A stretch of DNA of 21,679 nt from Rhodospirillales bacterium (lineage in GTDB: Bacteria > Pseudomonadota > Alphaproteobacteria > Rhodospirillales > Casp-alpha2): NCBI GenBank assembly GCA_016187325.1, contig JACPJY010000198.1, forward strand, positions 1 through 21,679. The letters are read 5' to 3'. A model generated the notes under the pieces. That model ran no database searches, was not told the origin of the DNA, and saw only the letters and a list, made by a program, of their open reading frames with translations. The translations under genes were made by a program, and so were the position numbers. The first letter of the stretch is position 1; the number at the start of each line of letters is the position of its first letter. Shown here piece by piece: positions 7,384 through 14,798 of this stretch.

Positions 7384-8841
7384 ATGCCCCGGCCGAGCCG
7401 TTTGCAACGGGCCGCCGCGGGCGATCGCGACGACAACAAGAAAACCGGAGCCGCCGACCGCATGCTGATGAGGGGACTGATTGCCGCCGCGGCGCTGGCT
7501 GTCGGCGTCGCCGCTTCGGCGGCGCTCATGCTGGACCTCGGCAACGCCGGCCGGCGGCTCGGCATGCTCGACCCCGAGGATTCGCGCGACACCCTGGCGC
7601 TCAAGCCGCTGTCGCTCGGCAACCCGTCGGCGGCGGCGACGCTCAGGACCCGCTGGCCGGAGGAACTGCAGAACGGCGTCGTCGACGCCCTGCCGCCGTC
7701 GTTCCAATACGTGCTCCGGGTCGGCCATGGCGACACCTTGGGCGGGCTCCTCATCGACGCCGGCGTGCCGGGGACGGAAGCGGAAGCCGCGATCCGCGCG
7801 CTCGCCAAGCACTACAACCCGCGGCGCATCAGGAACGGCCAGGAGATCACCGTCGTCTTCGAGCCGCCGTCGCCCGGCACCGCCGATGCGCAGTCGCCGA
7901 CCCCCGGCCGCTTTCTCGGCCTGACGATCGAGCCCGAGTACGACACCGCAGTCGAGGTGATGCGCGCCGCCGGCGGCGGCTTCGCCGCCAACATGATCGC
8001 CAAGACGCTGACGCGGGCGATGGCGCGGGCGGCGGGCGAGATTGACTCGAGCCTCTACATCGCCGGCCGCAAGGCGGGACTGCCGCATGGCATCCTGGCC
8101 GAGCTGATCCGCGCTTTTTCTTGGGACGTCGACTTCCAGCGCGACGTGCGCGAAGGCGACGGCTTCGAGGTGATGTACGACCGCGCCTTCGACGACAAGG
8201 GCCGCGAGGCGCACGCCGGGCCGATCCGGTTCGCGGCGCTGACGCTGTCGGGCAAGCGCCACGCCATCTACCTGCACACCACCGCCGACGGCGACACCGA
8301 CTACTTCGACGCCGCCGGCAGGAGCGCGAGGAAGGCGCTGATGCGTACGCCGATCGACGGCGCGCGGCTCTCATCCGGCTTCGGCAAGCGGATGCACCCG
8401 ATTCTCGGTTACACGAAGGTGCACCGTGGCGTCGATTTCGCGGCGCCCTCGGGTACCCCCATCTACGCCGCCGGCAGCGGCACCGTGGTGCAGGCCGGAC
8501 CCAACGGCGCCTACGGCAATTATCTCAGGATCCGCCACAACGGCGAGTATTCGACCGCGTATGCGCATCTGCGCGCGTTCGCCCAAGGCGTGCGCGCCGG
8601 CAAGCGCGTCACCCAGGGCCAGATCGTCGGCTACGTCGGCACCACCGGCCGCTCGACCGGCCCGCACCTGCATTACGAGATCCTGGTCAACGGCGCCCAG
8701 ACCAACCCGATGAAGGTGCGGATGCCATCGGGGCGCGCGCTCGCCGGCGTCGAGATCAAGCGCTTCGAGGCGGCGCGCGCCCGCATTGAGAACCAGTACG
8801 CGGCGTTGCCGGAGGCGCGGCTGGTCGAGGCGCGGGACTGA
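7384..8841 (+). CDS. M23 family (LytM-type) peptidoglycan endopeptidase with OapA/LysM-like domain
   Basis: A 485-residue envelope protein. A basic N-terminus precedes one membrane anchor at about residues 30-50, so the body is periplasmic. Residues 108-160 (YVLRVGHGDTLGGLLIDAGV...) resemble an opacity-associated or LysM-like glycan-binding fold. The catalytic LytM domain is about residues 328-440: GFGKRMHPILGYTKVHRGVDFAAPSGTP gives H347 and D351, H395 is in the TAYAHL strand and GPHLHYE gives H428/H430. All zinc and catalytic residues appear intact, so it should be active. The start at 7384 is preceded at a distance by GAGGGA; an internal ATG at 7462 would still keep the anchor. It is divergent from the STT3-like gene. 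Role: cutting peptide cross-links during cell-wall growth or division. Confidence 0.92.
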   Translation: MPRPSRLQRAAAGDRDDNKKTGAADRMLMRGLIAAAALAVGVAASAALMLDLGNAGRRLGMLDPEDSRDTLALKPLSLGNPSAAATLRTRWPEELQNGVVDALPPSFQYVLRVGHGDTLGGLLIDAGVPGTEAEAAIRALAKHYNPRRIRNGQEITVVFEPPSPGTADAQSPTPGRFLGLTIEPEYDTAVEVMRAAGGGFAANMIAKTLTRAMARAAGEIDSSLYIAGRKAGLPHGILAELIRAFSWDVDFQRDVREGDGFEVMYDRAFDDKGREAHAGPIRFAALTLSGKRHAIYLHTTADGDTDYFDAAGRSARKALMRTPIDGARLSSGFGKRMHPILGYTKVHRGVDFAAPSGTPIYAAGSGTVVQAGPNGAYGNYLRIRHNGEYSTAYAHLRAFAQGVRAGKRVTQGQIVGYVGTTGRSTGPHLHYEILVNGAQTNPMKVRMPSGRALAGVEIKRFEAARARIENQYAALPEARLVEARD

Positions 8842-8853
8842 CACCGGTGCTGT

Positions 8854-9015
8854 TTACATCGCTTCCGCCTCGATCGCCTCGCCGTTAATGGTGAGGCCGT
8901 CGGCGCCGGCCGACACCTTGACCTCGTCGCCGTCGAGCACTTTGTCCTCCAGGATCAGCCCGGCGAGCGGATTCTGTAGCGCGCGCTGGATCACCCGCTT
9001 CAGCGGCTCGGCGTC
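8854..9015 (-). pseudogene. clpB: clpB 3'-end fragment (copy A), remnant of a ClpB C-terminus
   Basis: A stranded coding remnant of the ClpB C-terminus. It encodes EPLKRVIQRALQNPLAGLIL and onwards to GEAIEAEAM, then TAA. Compared by hand with the end of the intact clpB in this window it differs at 7 of about 52 residues and at about 26 of 160 bases (roughly 84% identity), with many changes at third codon positions. That pattern says it evolved as real coding DNA before being cut off, perhaps as another strain's or an older clpB. Upstream (toward 9015) the match to ClpB stops abruptly and the cyclase gene takes over in a different frame; the cyclase stop codon is inside this fragment. There is no ClpB start, so no functional product is expected. 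Confidence 0.85.
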
Positions 9016-10052
9016 GCGGTCGGCCCGCCGTGCTTCGCCCGCCGCAGTTCGCAAACCTTGATCGGCTCGGCCATGCCGCGAACCGGCTCGTCGCCGATGA
9101 CGCGCAGCCGATCACCGAGACCGGTCTGGAGCTCCGCTACGTTGCCGGATAGCGCGCAGTCGATCCCCAATTCCTTGGCCTTCTGCTCGAGCCGGGCAGC
9201 GATGTGGATGGTGTCGCCATAGAAGCCGATGGCGCGTCTGGTGTCGCCTTCCTCGCAGGTGACGATGGGACCGCCGTGAACGCCGATGCGATAGTCGGGC
9301 ACGTGGCCGAACTTGGATCGGTAGTAGTCGGCCTCGCGATCGACGGCGTCGCCGATGGCGTCGATGGCGCGGGCGATTCGGTTTCTGACAACGCCTTGCC
9401 GCCAACCCCAGACGGCGACCAGCCCGTCGCCGGTGAAGCGGTAAATCTCGCCGCCGAGGTCGGTGATCGGGCCGGAGACGTCGAAGAAGAACTTGCCGAT
9501 CAGCGCGCGGGCCTCGATCGGGCCCAGCCGTTCGACGAGCGCGGTCGAATCCTTGATGTCGAGGAAAAGGAAGATCCGCCGCTCCAGGACCGGCCGGTGG
9601 TATTTGCCGATCATCAGGTAAAACAGGTTCCTGGCGCCCAGGTAACCGACGACGCGAAGCGTCATGATCGCCGCGATGGCGACGACGAACAGCAACGGCA
9701 GGATGATCAGCAATGGCGGCATGGTATGGGCCAGTTCGCTTGCCACCGGGGCGCCGTGGAAGCGGCCGAGGAGCGTCTTGTTCGCCATCATCATCGTCAT
9801 CGCGAAAACCACGATCAGCAGGCTGTAAAGTGCGATGGACTTGGCCGGGTGCATGGCCCGGAGCCAGCGGCCGGGGCGGCCCTGGACGTAGAACTCCTCG
9901 AACAGGCTGATGGCGAGGCCGGTGCCGAGCGCGGCAGTGGCCGCGCGCTCCGGCACCCCGCCGATGACGATGACGAAGACGATCGCCAGGCCCGTGAACA
10001 GCATGGTCGAGAAACAGACGGCGATCAGTTTGTTGCGAAGCGACAATCTCAT
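9000..10052 (-). CDS. membrane-bound class III adenylate/guanylate cyclase
   Basis: A 350-residue protein with about four hydrophobic helices in the first 135 residues and a C-terminal cyclase domain at about 158-335. Metal-binding aspartates are D165 (FLFLDIKDSTAL) and D209 (YRFTGDGLVAVW). The transition-state arginine R287 is present in TIHIAARLE, but the usual asparagine four residues before it is histidine (H283), and the base-contacting lysine is arginine (R205). The start ATG is preceded by GGAGAGAG. The last residues (PTATPSR) and the TGA are read from the edge of a clpB fragment in another frame, so the 3' end is a junction product. Role: making cAMP or cGMP in response to a membrane signal; the altered residues make the activity and substrate uncertain. 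Confidence 0.87.
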   Translation of the reverse strand: MRLSLRNKLIAVCFSTMLFTGLAIVFVIVIGGVPERAATAALGTGLAISLFEEFYVQGRPGRWLRAMHPAKSIALYSLLIVVFAMTMMMANKTLLGRFHGAPVASELAHTMPPLLIILPLLFVVAIAAIMTLRVVGYLGARNLFYLMIGKYHRPVLERRIFLFLDIKDSTALVERLGPIEARALIGKFFFDVSGPITDLGGEIYRFTGDGLVAVWGWRQGVVRNRIARAIDAIGDAVDREADYYRSKFGHVPDYRIGVHGGPIVTCEEGDTRRAIGFYGDTIHIAARLEQKAKELGIDCALSGNVAELQTGLGDRLRVIGDEPVRGMAEPIKVCELRRAKHGGPTATPSR

Positions 10053-10145
10053 GCGACTCTCTCCGTCATTCCCCTATCCGGTCCGTCGGCGGATTCGGCC
10101 GCGCCGGACGCCCGGCCGGACGGGGTCTGGGACCGGAATCGGTAC

Positions 10146-10191
10146 AAAAAAAGAGACAGCCCCCCAGCTTAAGGGGGCTGCCCCGTTTTTT
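10146..10191. terminator. bidirectional Rho-independent terminator (probably the original clpB terminator)
   Basis: CAGCCCCC (10157-10164) pairs with GGGGGCTG (10173-10180) around an 8-nt loop; an A-run (10146-10152) lies to the left and a T-run (10186-10191) to the right, so it can work on both strands. It sits 12 bp from the stop codon of clpB tail copy B and not next to the intact clpB, suggesting it was the terminator of clpB before the small-gene segment was inserted. Confidence 0.85.
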
Positions 10192-10202
10192 CCACGTGGG
10201 CC

Positions 10203-10258
10203 TCAAGCCGCTTCCGCCTCGGCCGCCTCGCCGTTGATGGTGAGGCCAGCCGGACCGG
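10203..10258 (-). pseudogene. clpB: clpB 3'-end fragment (copy B, 56 bp)
   Basis: This piece encodes GLTINGEAAEAEAA and a TGA stop, matching the last residues of the intact ClpB (GLTINGEAVEAEAA). By hand alignment it differs at 7 of 56 bases from the end of the intact gene, and similarity begins abruptly at CCGGTCCGG (minus strand). It retains a terminator directly downstream at 10146-10191. It is best explained as the displaced original end of clpB. Confidence 0.85.
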
Positions 10259-10564
10259 GATCGAGATAGGTACGCCGCCCTCACGCAGGGCAGGGGACTC
10301 GGACCGCCCGCGAATCGAATCAGCTCTTCTTTGGTTTTGCGAAGAAACTTCCGGCAGTAATTATTACGAAAATCCCGCTACCTATCGAGAAGATGGTGGC
10401 TGCTTTCGCGTTACCAGCGTCGTAAGACAGGATGGTGAGCCAAAGAAACCCAACCGCCAGAGAGCTAAAGATAATGCGCCCCCAGCGCCGCAAAGCCCTA
10501 TCCACGGCCGCCAATAAAACGAAATCGACAACGAACTGAACGACTGCTTCGACAATAAGTCCCA
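10259..10564 (-). other. putative inserted cassette between clpB tail copies B and C
   Basis: About 306 bp bounded by two copies of the clpB terminal 56 bp. It carries one small gene and about 60 bp of non-coding DNA (10259-10319). G+C over 10321-10560 is about 50% by my count, against about 68% in the neighbouring clpB end. No integrase or inverted repeats were found, so the mechanism of insertion is unknown. Called as an inserted segment by inference from the repeat and composition. Confidence 0.5.
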
Positions 10565-10565
10565 T
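10320..10565 (-). CDS. small membrane protein (81 aa), unknown function
   Basis: An 81-residue protein whose ATG overlaps the clpB stop as TGATG, so it would be translated by ribosomes finishing clpB. Two hydrophobic helices are visible: residues about 31-47 (IIFSSLAVGFLWLTILS) and about 56-75 (ATIFSIGSGIFVIITAGSFF), plus an amphipathic N-terminal segment (MGLIVEAVVQFVVDFVLLA). It ends with a basic tail (AKPKKS). Codon use and composition are much more A+T-rich than clpB, suggesting recent transfer. The likely promoter is the clpB heat-shock promoter. I do not recognise the family; small membrane proteins of this shape are common and mostly unstudied. It lies inside a segment bounded by clpB tail copies. 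Confidence 0.7.
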   Translation of the reverse strand: MGLIVEAVVQFVVDFVLLAAVDRALRRWGRIIFSSLAVGFLWLTILSYDAGNAKAATIFSIGSGIFVIITAGSFFAKPKKS

Positions 10566-10726
10566 CAGGCCGCTTCTGCTTCGACCGCCTCGCCGTTGAT
10601 GGTGAGACCGTCCGGACCGGCGGACACCTTCACGTCGGCGCCATCGAGCACCTTGCCTTCCAGAATCAGCCCGGCGAGAGGGTTCTGCAGCGCGCGCTGG
10701 ATCACCCGCTTCAGCGGCCGGGCGCC
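10565..10726 (-). repeat. clpB: clpB tail copy C (reference copy, inside intact clpB)
   Basis: The last 162 bp of the intact clpB gene form the reference for two partial direct repeats downstream: copy B (10203-10258, same 56 bp) and copy A (8854-9015, nearly the full 162 bp). All three are in the same orientation. Confidence 0.85.
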
Positions 10727-13162
10727 GTAGACAGGGTCATAGCCCTTCTCGGCCAGCCACGCCTTCGCCGCCTTGTCGAGGGCGAGCTTGATCTTGCGCT
10801 CGGCGAGCAGCTGCTTCAGGCGGCCGAGCTGGATCTCGACGATGCCGGTCATGTGCTCGCGGAACAGGCGATGGAACAGGATGATCTCGTCGAGGCGGTT
10901 GAGGAACTCGGGCCGGAATGCCCGACGCACGATCTCCATCACCTGCGGCCGTACCTGAAACGAATCCTGGCCTTCCGGCTGCGCCGCCAGGATGTCGCCG
11001 CCCAAATTCGAGGTCAGCACGATAATGGTGTTGCGGAAATCGACGGTGCGGCCGTGGCCGTCGGTGAGGCGGCCGTCGTCGAGCACCTGCAGCAGCACGT
11101 TGAACACGTCCGGGTGCGCCTTCTCGATCTCGTCGAACAGCACCACCTGATAAGGCCTCCGGCGTACCGCTTCGGTCAGCGCCCCGCCCTCGTCGTAACC
11201 GACATAGCCCGGCGGCGCGCCGATCAGCCGGGCGACGGCGTGCCTTTCCATGTACTCCGACATGTCGATGCGGATCAGCGCCTGCTCGTCGGCGAACAGG
11301 AACTCGGCCAGCGCCTTGCAGAGCTCGGTCTTGCCGACGCCGGTGGGGCCTAAGAACATGAACGAGCCGATCGGACGGCCCTGGTCCTGCAGGCCGGCGC
11401 GGGCGCGGCGCACCGCGTCGGAGACGGCGGCGAGCGCCTCCTCCTGGCCGACGACGCGGGTGCGTAGCGACTTTTCCATGTGCAGCAGCTTCTCGCGCTC
11501 GCCTTCCAGCATCTTGTCGACGGGGATGCCGGTCCAGCGCGAGACGATGGCGGCGATATGCTCGGAGGTCACCGCCTCCTCGACCATGTGGCCGTGCTCG
11601 GCGCCGTCGGCCTTGGCGATCTGCGACTCGAGGCGCGGGATCAGGTCGTACTGCAGCTCCCCCGCCTCTTCGTAGCGGCCCTCGCGCATGGCACGCTCGT
11701 GTGCGACGCGGGCCTTGTCGAGCTCGTCCTTCAGCTTGGTGACGTCGGCCAGCGCGCCCTTTTCCGATTCCCACTGCTTGGTGAGCTTCTGGGACTCCGA
11801 TTCCAGTTCCTTCAGTTCCTTTTCCAGCTTGCCGAGACGGTCCTTCGATGCGCGGTCGTGCTCCTTCTTCAGCGCCTCGCGCTCGATCTTGAGCTGGATG
11901 ATGCGGCGGTCGAGCTCGTCGATCTCCTCGGGCTTGGAATCGACCTCCATGCGCAGCCGGGAGGCCGCTTCGTCGACGAGATCGATCGCCTTGTCCGGCA
12001 GGAAGCGGTCGGAAATGTAGCGGTTGGAAAGCGTCGCTGCCGACACAAGCGCCGAATCGAGAATTCGTACCCCGTGGTGGAGCTCGTACTTCTCCTTGAT
12101 GCCGCGCAAAATCGAAATCGTGTCCTCGACGGAGGGCTCGGAAACAAACACCGGCTGGAATCGACGCGCCAGCGCTGCGTCCTTCTCGACGTGCTTGCGG
12201 TACTCGTCCAACGTGGTGGCGCCGACGCAGTGCAAATCGCCCCTGGCCAGCGCCGGCTTCAACAGGTTGGAGGCGTCCATGGAGCCCTCGGCGGCGCCGG
12301 CGCCGACGATGGTGTGCATCTCGTCGACGAACAGGATCACCTCGCCCTCGGCGGCGGTGATCTCGGCGAGCACCGCTTTCAGACGCTCCTCGAACTCGCC
12401 GCGGAACTTGGCGCCAGCGACCAGGGCGCCGAGATCGAGCGCCATCAGGCGCTTGGTCTTCAAGTTCTCCGGCACGTCGCCCTGGACGATGCGGATGGCG
12501 AGGCCCTCGACGATGGCGGTCTTGCCGACACCGGGTTCGCCGATCAGGACGGGATTGTTCTTGGTGCGCCGGGAAAGCACCTGGATGGCGCGGCGGATCT
12601 CCTCGTCGCGGCCGATGACCGGATCGATCTTGCCGTCGGCGGCGGCCTGGGTCAGGTCGCGGGCGTATTTCTTCAGCGCCTCGTAGCCTTCCTCGGCGGT
12701 GCGGCTGGTCGCCGCGCGGCCCTTGCGGAAATCGTTGATCGCCTTGTTCAGCCCTTGCGGGGTGACGCCGGCGGTGGCTAGCGCCTTGGCCGCCGTGGTG
12801 CCGGCGGCGAGCGCGATGGCCAGCAGCAGGCGCTCGACGGTGACGAAGCTGTCGCCGGCCTTTTCCGCCATCCGCTCGGCTTGGTCGAACAGCTTCGCCG
12901 TTTCCTGGCCCAGATAGGTCTGGCCGGCGCCCGGGCCTTCGACTTTCGGCAGCTTCTTGAGCTCGGCTTCCGTGGCCTTGAGCGCGCCCCGGGCGTCGCC
13001 GCCGGCGGCGTTGATCAGGTTGGCGGCCAGCTCTTCCTTGTCGTCGAGCAACACCTTCAACAGATGCAGCGGCGTCAGCTGCTGGTGGCCGTCTCGGATG
13101 GCCAGCGTCTGGGCGGACTGGATGAAGCCGCGCGCGCGCTCGGTGTAGTTCTCGAATTCCAT
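10565..13162 (-). CDS. clpB: ATP-dependent disaggregase ClpB
   Basis: An 865-residue Hsp100 chaperone, a hexamer that pulls proteins out of aggregates together with DnaK. The start at MEFENYTERARGF is the conserved ClpB N-terminus; an earlier in-frame GTG/ATG would add sequence overlapping the promoter. Domains in order: N-domain (about 1-145), first AAA+ module with GEPGVGKTA and VILFVDEMHTI, coiled-coil middle domain (about 405-525, very E/K-rich), second AAA+ module with GPTGVGKTE and VVLFDEIEKAH, arginine-finger region FRPEFLNRLDEII, and the C-terminal small domain ending EAEAA. All Walker motifs are intact. A sigma-32-type promoter lies about 75-100 bp upstream. The gene's end is overlapped by a small membrane protein gene, and two extra copies of its tail lie downstream. 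Confidence 0.98.
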   Translation of the reverse strand: MEFENYTERARGFIQSAQTLAIRDGHQQLTPLHLLKVLLDDKEELAANLINAAGGDARGALKATEAELKKLPKVEGPGAGQTYLGQETAKLFDQAERMAEKAGDSFVTVERLLLAIALAAGTTAAKALATAGVTPQGLNKAINDFRKGRAATSRTAEEGYEALKKYARDLTQAAADGKIDPVIGRDEEIRRAIQVLSRRTKNNPVLIGEPGVGKTAIVEGLAIRIVQGDVPENLKTKRLMALDLGALVAGAKFRGEFEERLKAVLAEITAAEGEVILFVDEMHTIVGAGAAEGSMDASNLLKPALARGDLHCVGATTLDEYRKHVEKDAALARRFQPVFVSEPSVEDTISILRGIKEKYELHHGVRILDSALVSAATLSNRYISDRFLPDKAIDLVDEAASRLRMEVDSKPEEIDELDRRIIQLKIEREALKKEHDRASKDRLGKLEKELKELESESQKLTKQWESEKGALADVTKLKDELDKARVAHERAMREGRYEEAGELQYDLIPRLESQIAKADGAEHGHMVEEAVTSEHIAAIVSRWTGIPVDKMLEGEREKLLHMEKSLRTRVVGQEEALAAVSDAVRRARAGLQDQGRPIGSFMFLGPTGVGKTELCKALAEFLFADEQALIRIDMSEYMERHAVARLIGAPPGYVGYDEGGALTEAVRRRPYQVVLFDEIEKAHPDVFNVLLQVLDDGRLTDGHGRTVDFRNTIIVLTSNLGGDILAAQPEGQDSFQVRPQVMEIVRRAFRPEFLNRLDEIILFHRLFREHMTGIVEIQLGRLKQLLAERKIKLALDKAAKAWLAEKGYDPVYGARPLKRVIQRALQNPLAGLILEGKVLDGADVKVSAGPDGLTINGEAVEAEAA

Positions 13163-13234
13163 GACCTCGGTATCCTCGTCTGCCACCGGGTTCGCGGGGC
13201 ATGAAGCGGGCTTGCGGGCCGCCGCCACCCCTAA

Positions 13235-13262
13235 ATATGGGCCATGGAGCCGGCCGCGCAAG
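13235..13262 (-). promoter_or_regulatory. clpB: sigma-32 (RpoH) heat-shock promoter of clpB
   Basis: On the minus strand CTTGCG (13257-13262) and GCCCATAT (13235-13242) are 14 bp apart, close to the RpoH consensus (CTTGAA, 13-15 bp, CCCCATnT). It is about 73 bp upstream of the clpB start codon. This fits the known heat-shock control of clpB and should also drive the small gene that overlaps the clpB stop. Confidence 0.75.
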
Positions 13263-13344
13263 CGCCGCCGGCGGGCCGGCGCGGGCCCGGAAATCCGCCC
13301 GCCCCCGTTGACAGTCTGCTCCCGGGGGGCAATGTTCGGCCCCG

Positions 13345-14109
13345 ATGACCATCACCGTCGCCAAAATCTGCCGCTATCCGGTCAAGGGACTGACGCCCGA
13401 GGCCCTCGACGCGGTCGTGCTCGCCGCTGGCCGAGGGCTGCCCGACGACCGGCGGTTCGCGATCGCGCTCGGCTCGACGCCGGTAGACGGCGCTACCGTG
13501 CGGTGGATGCCGAAGTCGGGCTTCCTGACTCTGGTGCGCCACGAGAAGCTGGCGGCGCTGCGCACTCGCTTCGACGGCTCGACCGGGGCGCTGGTCATCG
13601 AGCGCAACGGCCGGCCGGTGGCGCGCGGTGTCATCACCGGCCGATTGGGGCGGGCCGTGATCGAGGAGTTTTTCGACGCCTACATGGGCGCGGAAGCGCG
13701 CGGCCGGCTGAAGCTGGTCGAGGCGGCGGCGGGCGAGGTGTTGAGCGACCACCGGACGCCGGTGGTCTCCATCATCAATCTTGCCAGCGTCCACGACCTG
13801 GAGCGGGTGACGGCGGCGCCGGTGGATCCGCTGCGCTTCCGCGGCAATCTGTTCATCGAAGGCGCCGACGCGTGGTCGGAGTTCGGCTGGATCGGCCGCG
13901 AGATCTCCGTCGGCGGCGCGCGCCTGAAGATCGAAGTGCGCATCGGCCGCTGCGCCGCCACCAACGTCGATCCTGAAAAGGCGGTGCGTGACCTCAACAT
14001 CCCGGCCAGCCTGCAGCGGGGATTCCGCCATGCCGACATGGGCGTCTACGCCACCGTGGTCGGCGGCGGACGCGTCGCCGCAGGCGATGCGGTGACGTTG
14101 GCCGATTGA
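13345..14109 (+). CDS. MOSC domain protein with N-terminal beta-barrel
   Basis: A 254-residue protein. The N-terminal part begins ITVAKICRYPVKGLTPEAL, the usual start of MOSC_N beta-barrel proteins, and the C-terminal half contains a MOSC domain (about residues 115-250) with FRGNLFIEG and the conserved cysteine C203 in IGRCAATNVDP. MOSC domains (molybdenum cofactor sulfurase C-terminal) bind molybdenum cofactor or deliver sulfur; the N-terminal aminotransferase part of true sulfurases is absent, so a YcbX/YiiM-like standalone role is likely. It is divergent from clpB and convergent with the DUF4167 gene, with 58 bp between stops. It interrupts the otherwise familiar order DUF4167-clpB. The exact substrate is unknown. 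Confidence 0.88.
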   Translation: MTITVAKICRYPVKGLTPEALDAVVLAAGRGLPDDRRFAIALGSTPVDGATVRWMPKSGFLTLVRHEKLAALRTRFDGSTGALVIERNGRPVARGVITGRLGRAVIEEFFDAYMGAEARGRLKLVEAAAGEVLSDHRTPVVSIINLASVHDLERVTAAPVDPLRFRGNLFIEGADAWSEFGWIGREISVGGARLKIEVRIGRCAATNVDPEKAVRDLNIPASLQRGFRHADMGVYATVVGGGRVAAGDAVTLAD

Positions 14110-14167
14110 AACTGAGCAGTCGGTCGTCGAACGCTGGTGCCGGGCGAATCGGCCCGTCGCCGCAACG

Positions 14168-14650
14168 TTAGGAGGCCGTCGGCCCCTGTCCCCTTCCCGC
14201 CGCTGGATTCGCCGTCTTGGGCGCGTTGGTGTCCTTGCCGTCCGGCGACGCTTGGGTGGCCACGGCAGCCATGGCGGCCGCGGGCACCACCGGCTGCGGG
14301 CCGCCGCCTTGCGGATTTCCGGAAGGCCGTTGATCGTGACGCTGATCGGGGCCGCCCCGGTGCTGCTGCGGGTGCTGCTGGTATTGCTGCTGAGGCCGGC
14401 CGGCTCCGTTGCCGTCGGCGTTCAGGATCCGGTGGTAGTGGTCGGCGTATTGGAAATAGGACTCGGCGGCGATCCGGTCGCCGGCGGATGACGCGTCGCG
14501 CGCCAGCGCCAGGTATTTTTCGTGTAGCTGCTGCGCCGAACCGCGCATCTTCATTTCCGAACCGCTGCTTTCGAAGTTGTGGCCCTTGCCGCCGCCGTGG
14601 CGCTTGCCGCCGCCGCGAGAACGCGAGCGTCTGTTGTTACCTTGCTTCAT
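14168..14650 (-). CDS. DUF4167 domain protein
   Basis: A 160-residue basic, low-complexity protein. The N-terminus (MKQGNNRRSRSRGGGKRHGG) is arginine/glycine-rich and RNA-binding-like, followed by the conserved core MRGSAQQLHEKYLALARDAS and AESYFQYADHYHRILNAD (about residues 35-78), which is the DUF4167 signature. The remainder is Q, P, G and A-rich and probably disordered. DUF4167 proteins are common in alphaproteobacteria and often sit beside prfA, prmC and clpB, exactly as here. Their function is not established; the RG-rich start and gene neighbourhood make an RNA- or ribosome-associated role plausible. The gene has its own upstream gap of 253 bp, so it need not be part of the prmC operon. 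Confidence 0.92.
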   Translation of the reverse strand: MKQGNNRRSRSRGGGKRHGGGKGHNFESSGSEMKMRGSAQQLHEKYLALARDASSAGDRIAAESYFQYADHYHRILNADGNGAGRPQQQYQQHPQQHRGGPDQRHDQRPSGNPQGGGPQPVVPAAAMAAVATQASPDGKDTNAPKTANPAAGRGQGPTAS

Positions 14651-14674
14651 GGCACCTTCTGTTCATCAAGGCTA

Positions 14675-14680
14675 TTTATA
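14675..14680 (-). promoter_or_regulatory. possible -10 element of the DUF4167 gene
   Basis: TATAAA on the minus strand lies 25 bp upstream of the start codon. No good -35 is seen at 16-18 bp, so the call is weak. Confidence 0.25.
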
Positions 14681-14798
14681 CAATCCCCGCCGCGCGAAGG
14701 TCCGAACGTCGGGACCGACACAACCGAATCCGCCCATTCTTCGAAACGCGAACCGGCGATACGGTGTTAGCGTGGGAAAATAATTAAGGGTTTCGACA

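Noticed and set aside
8842..10565. Integrase, transposase or inverted-repeat ends for the clpB-tail insertions
   Set aside because: None was found on either strand; calling a known mobile element is not supported, so only an inserted segment is reported.
10737..13364. An 875-codon open frame within clpB in another frame of the same strand
   Set aside because: It is arginine-, proline- and glycine-rich with no domain and lies wholly over a well-conserved clpB. Such frames arise by codon bias in high-G+C DNA.
14136..14156. Small hairpin between the convergent MOSC and DUF4167 genes
   Set aside because: The stem is only 5 bp with no T-run; it is too weak to call a terminator.
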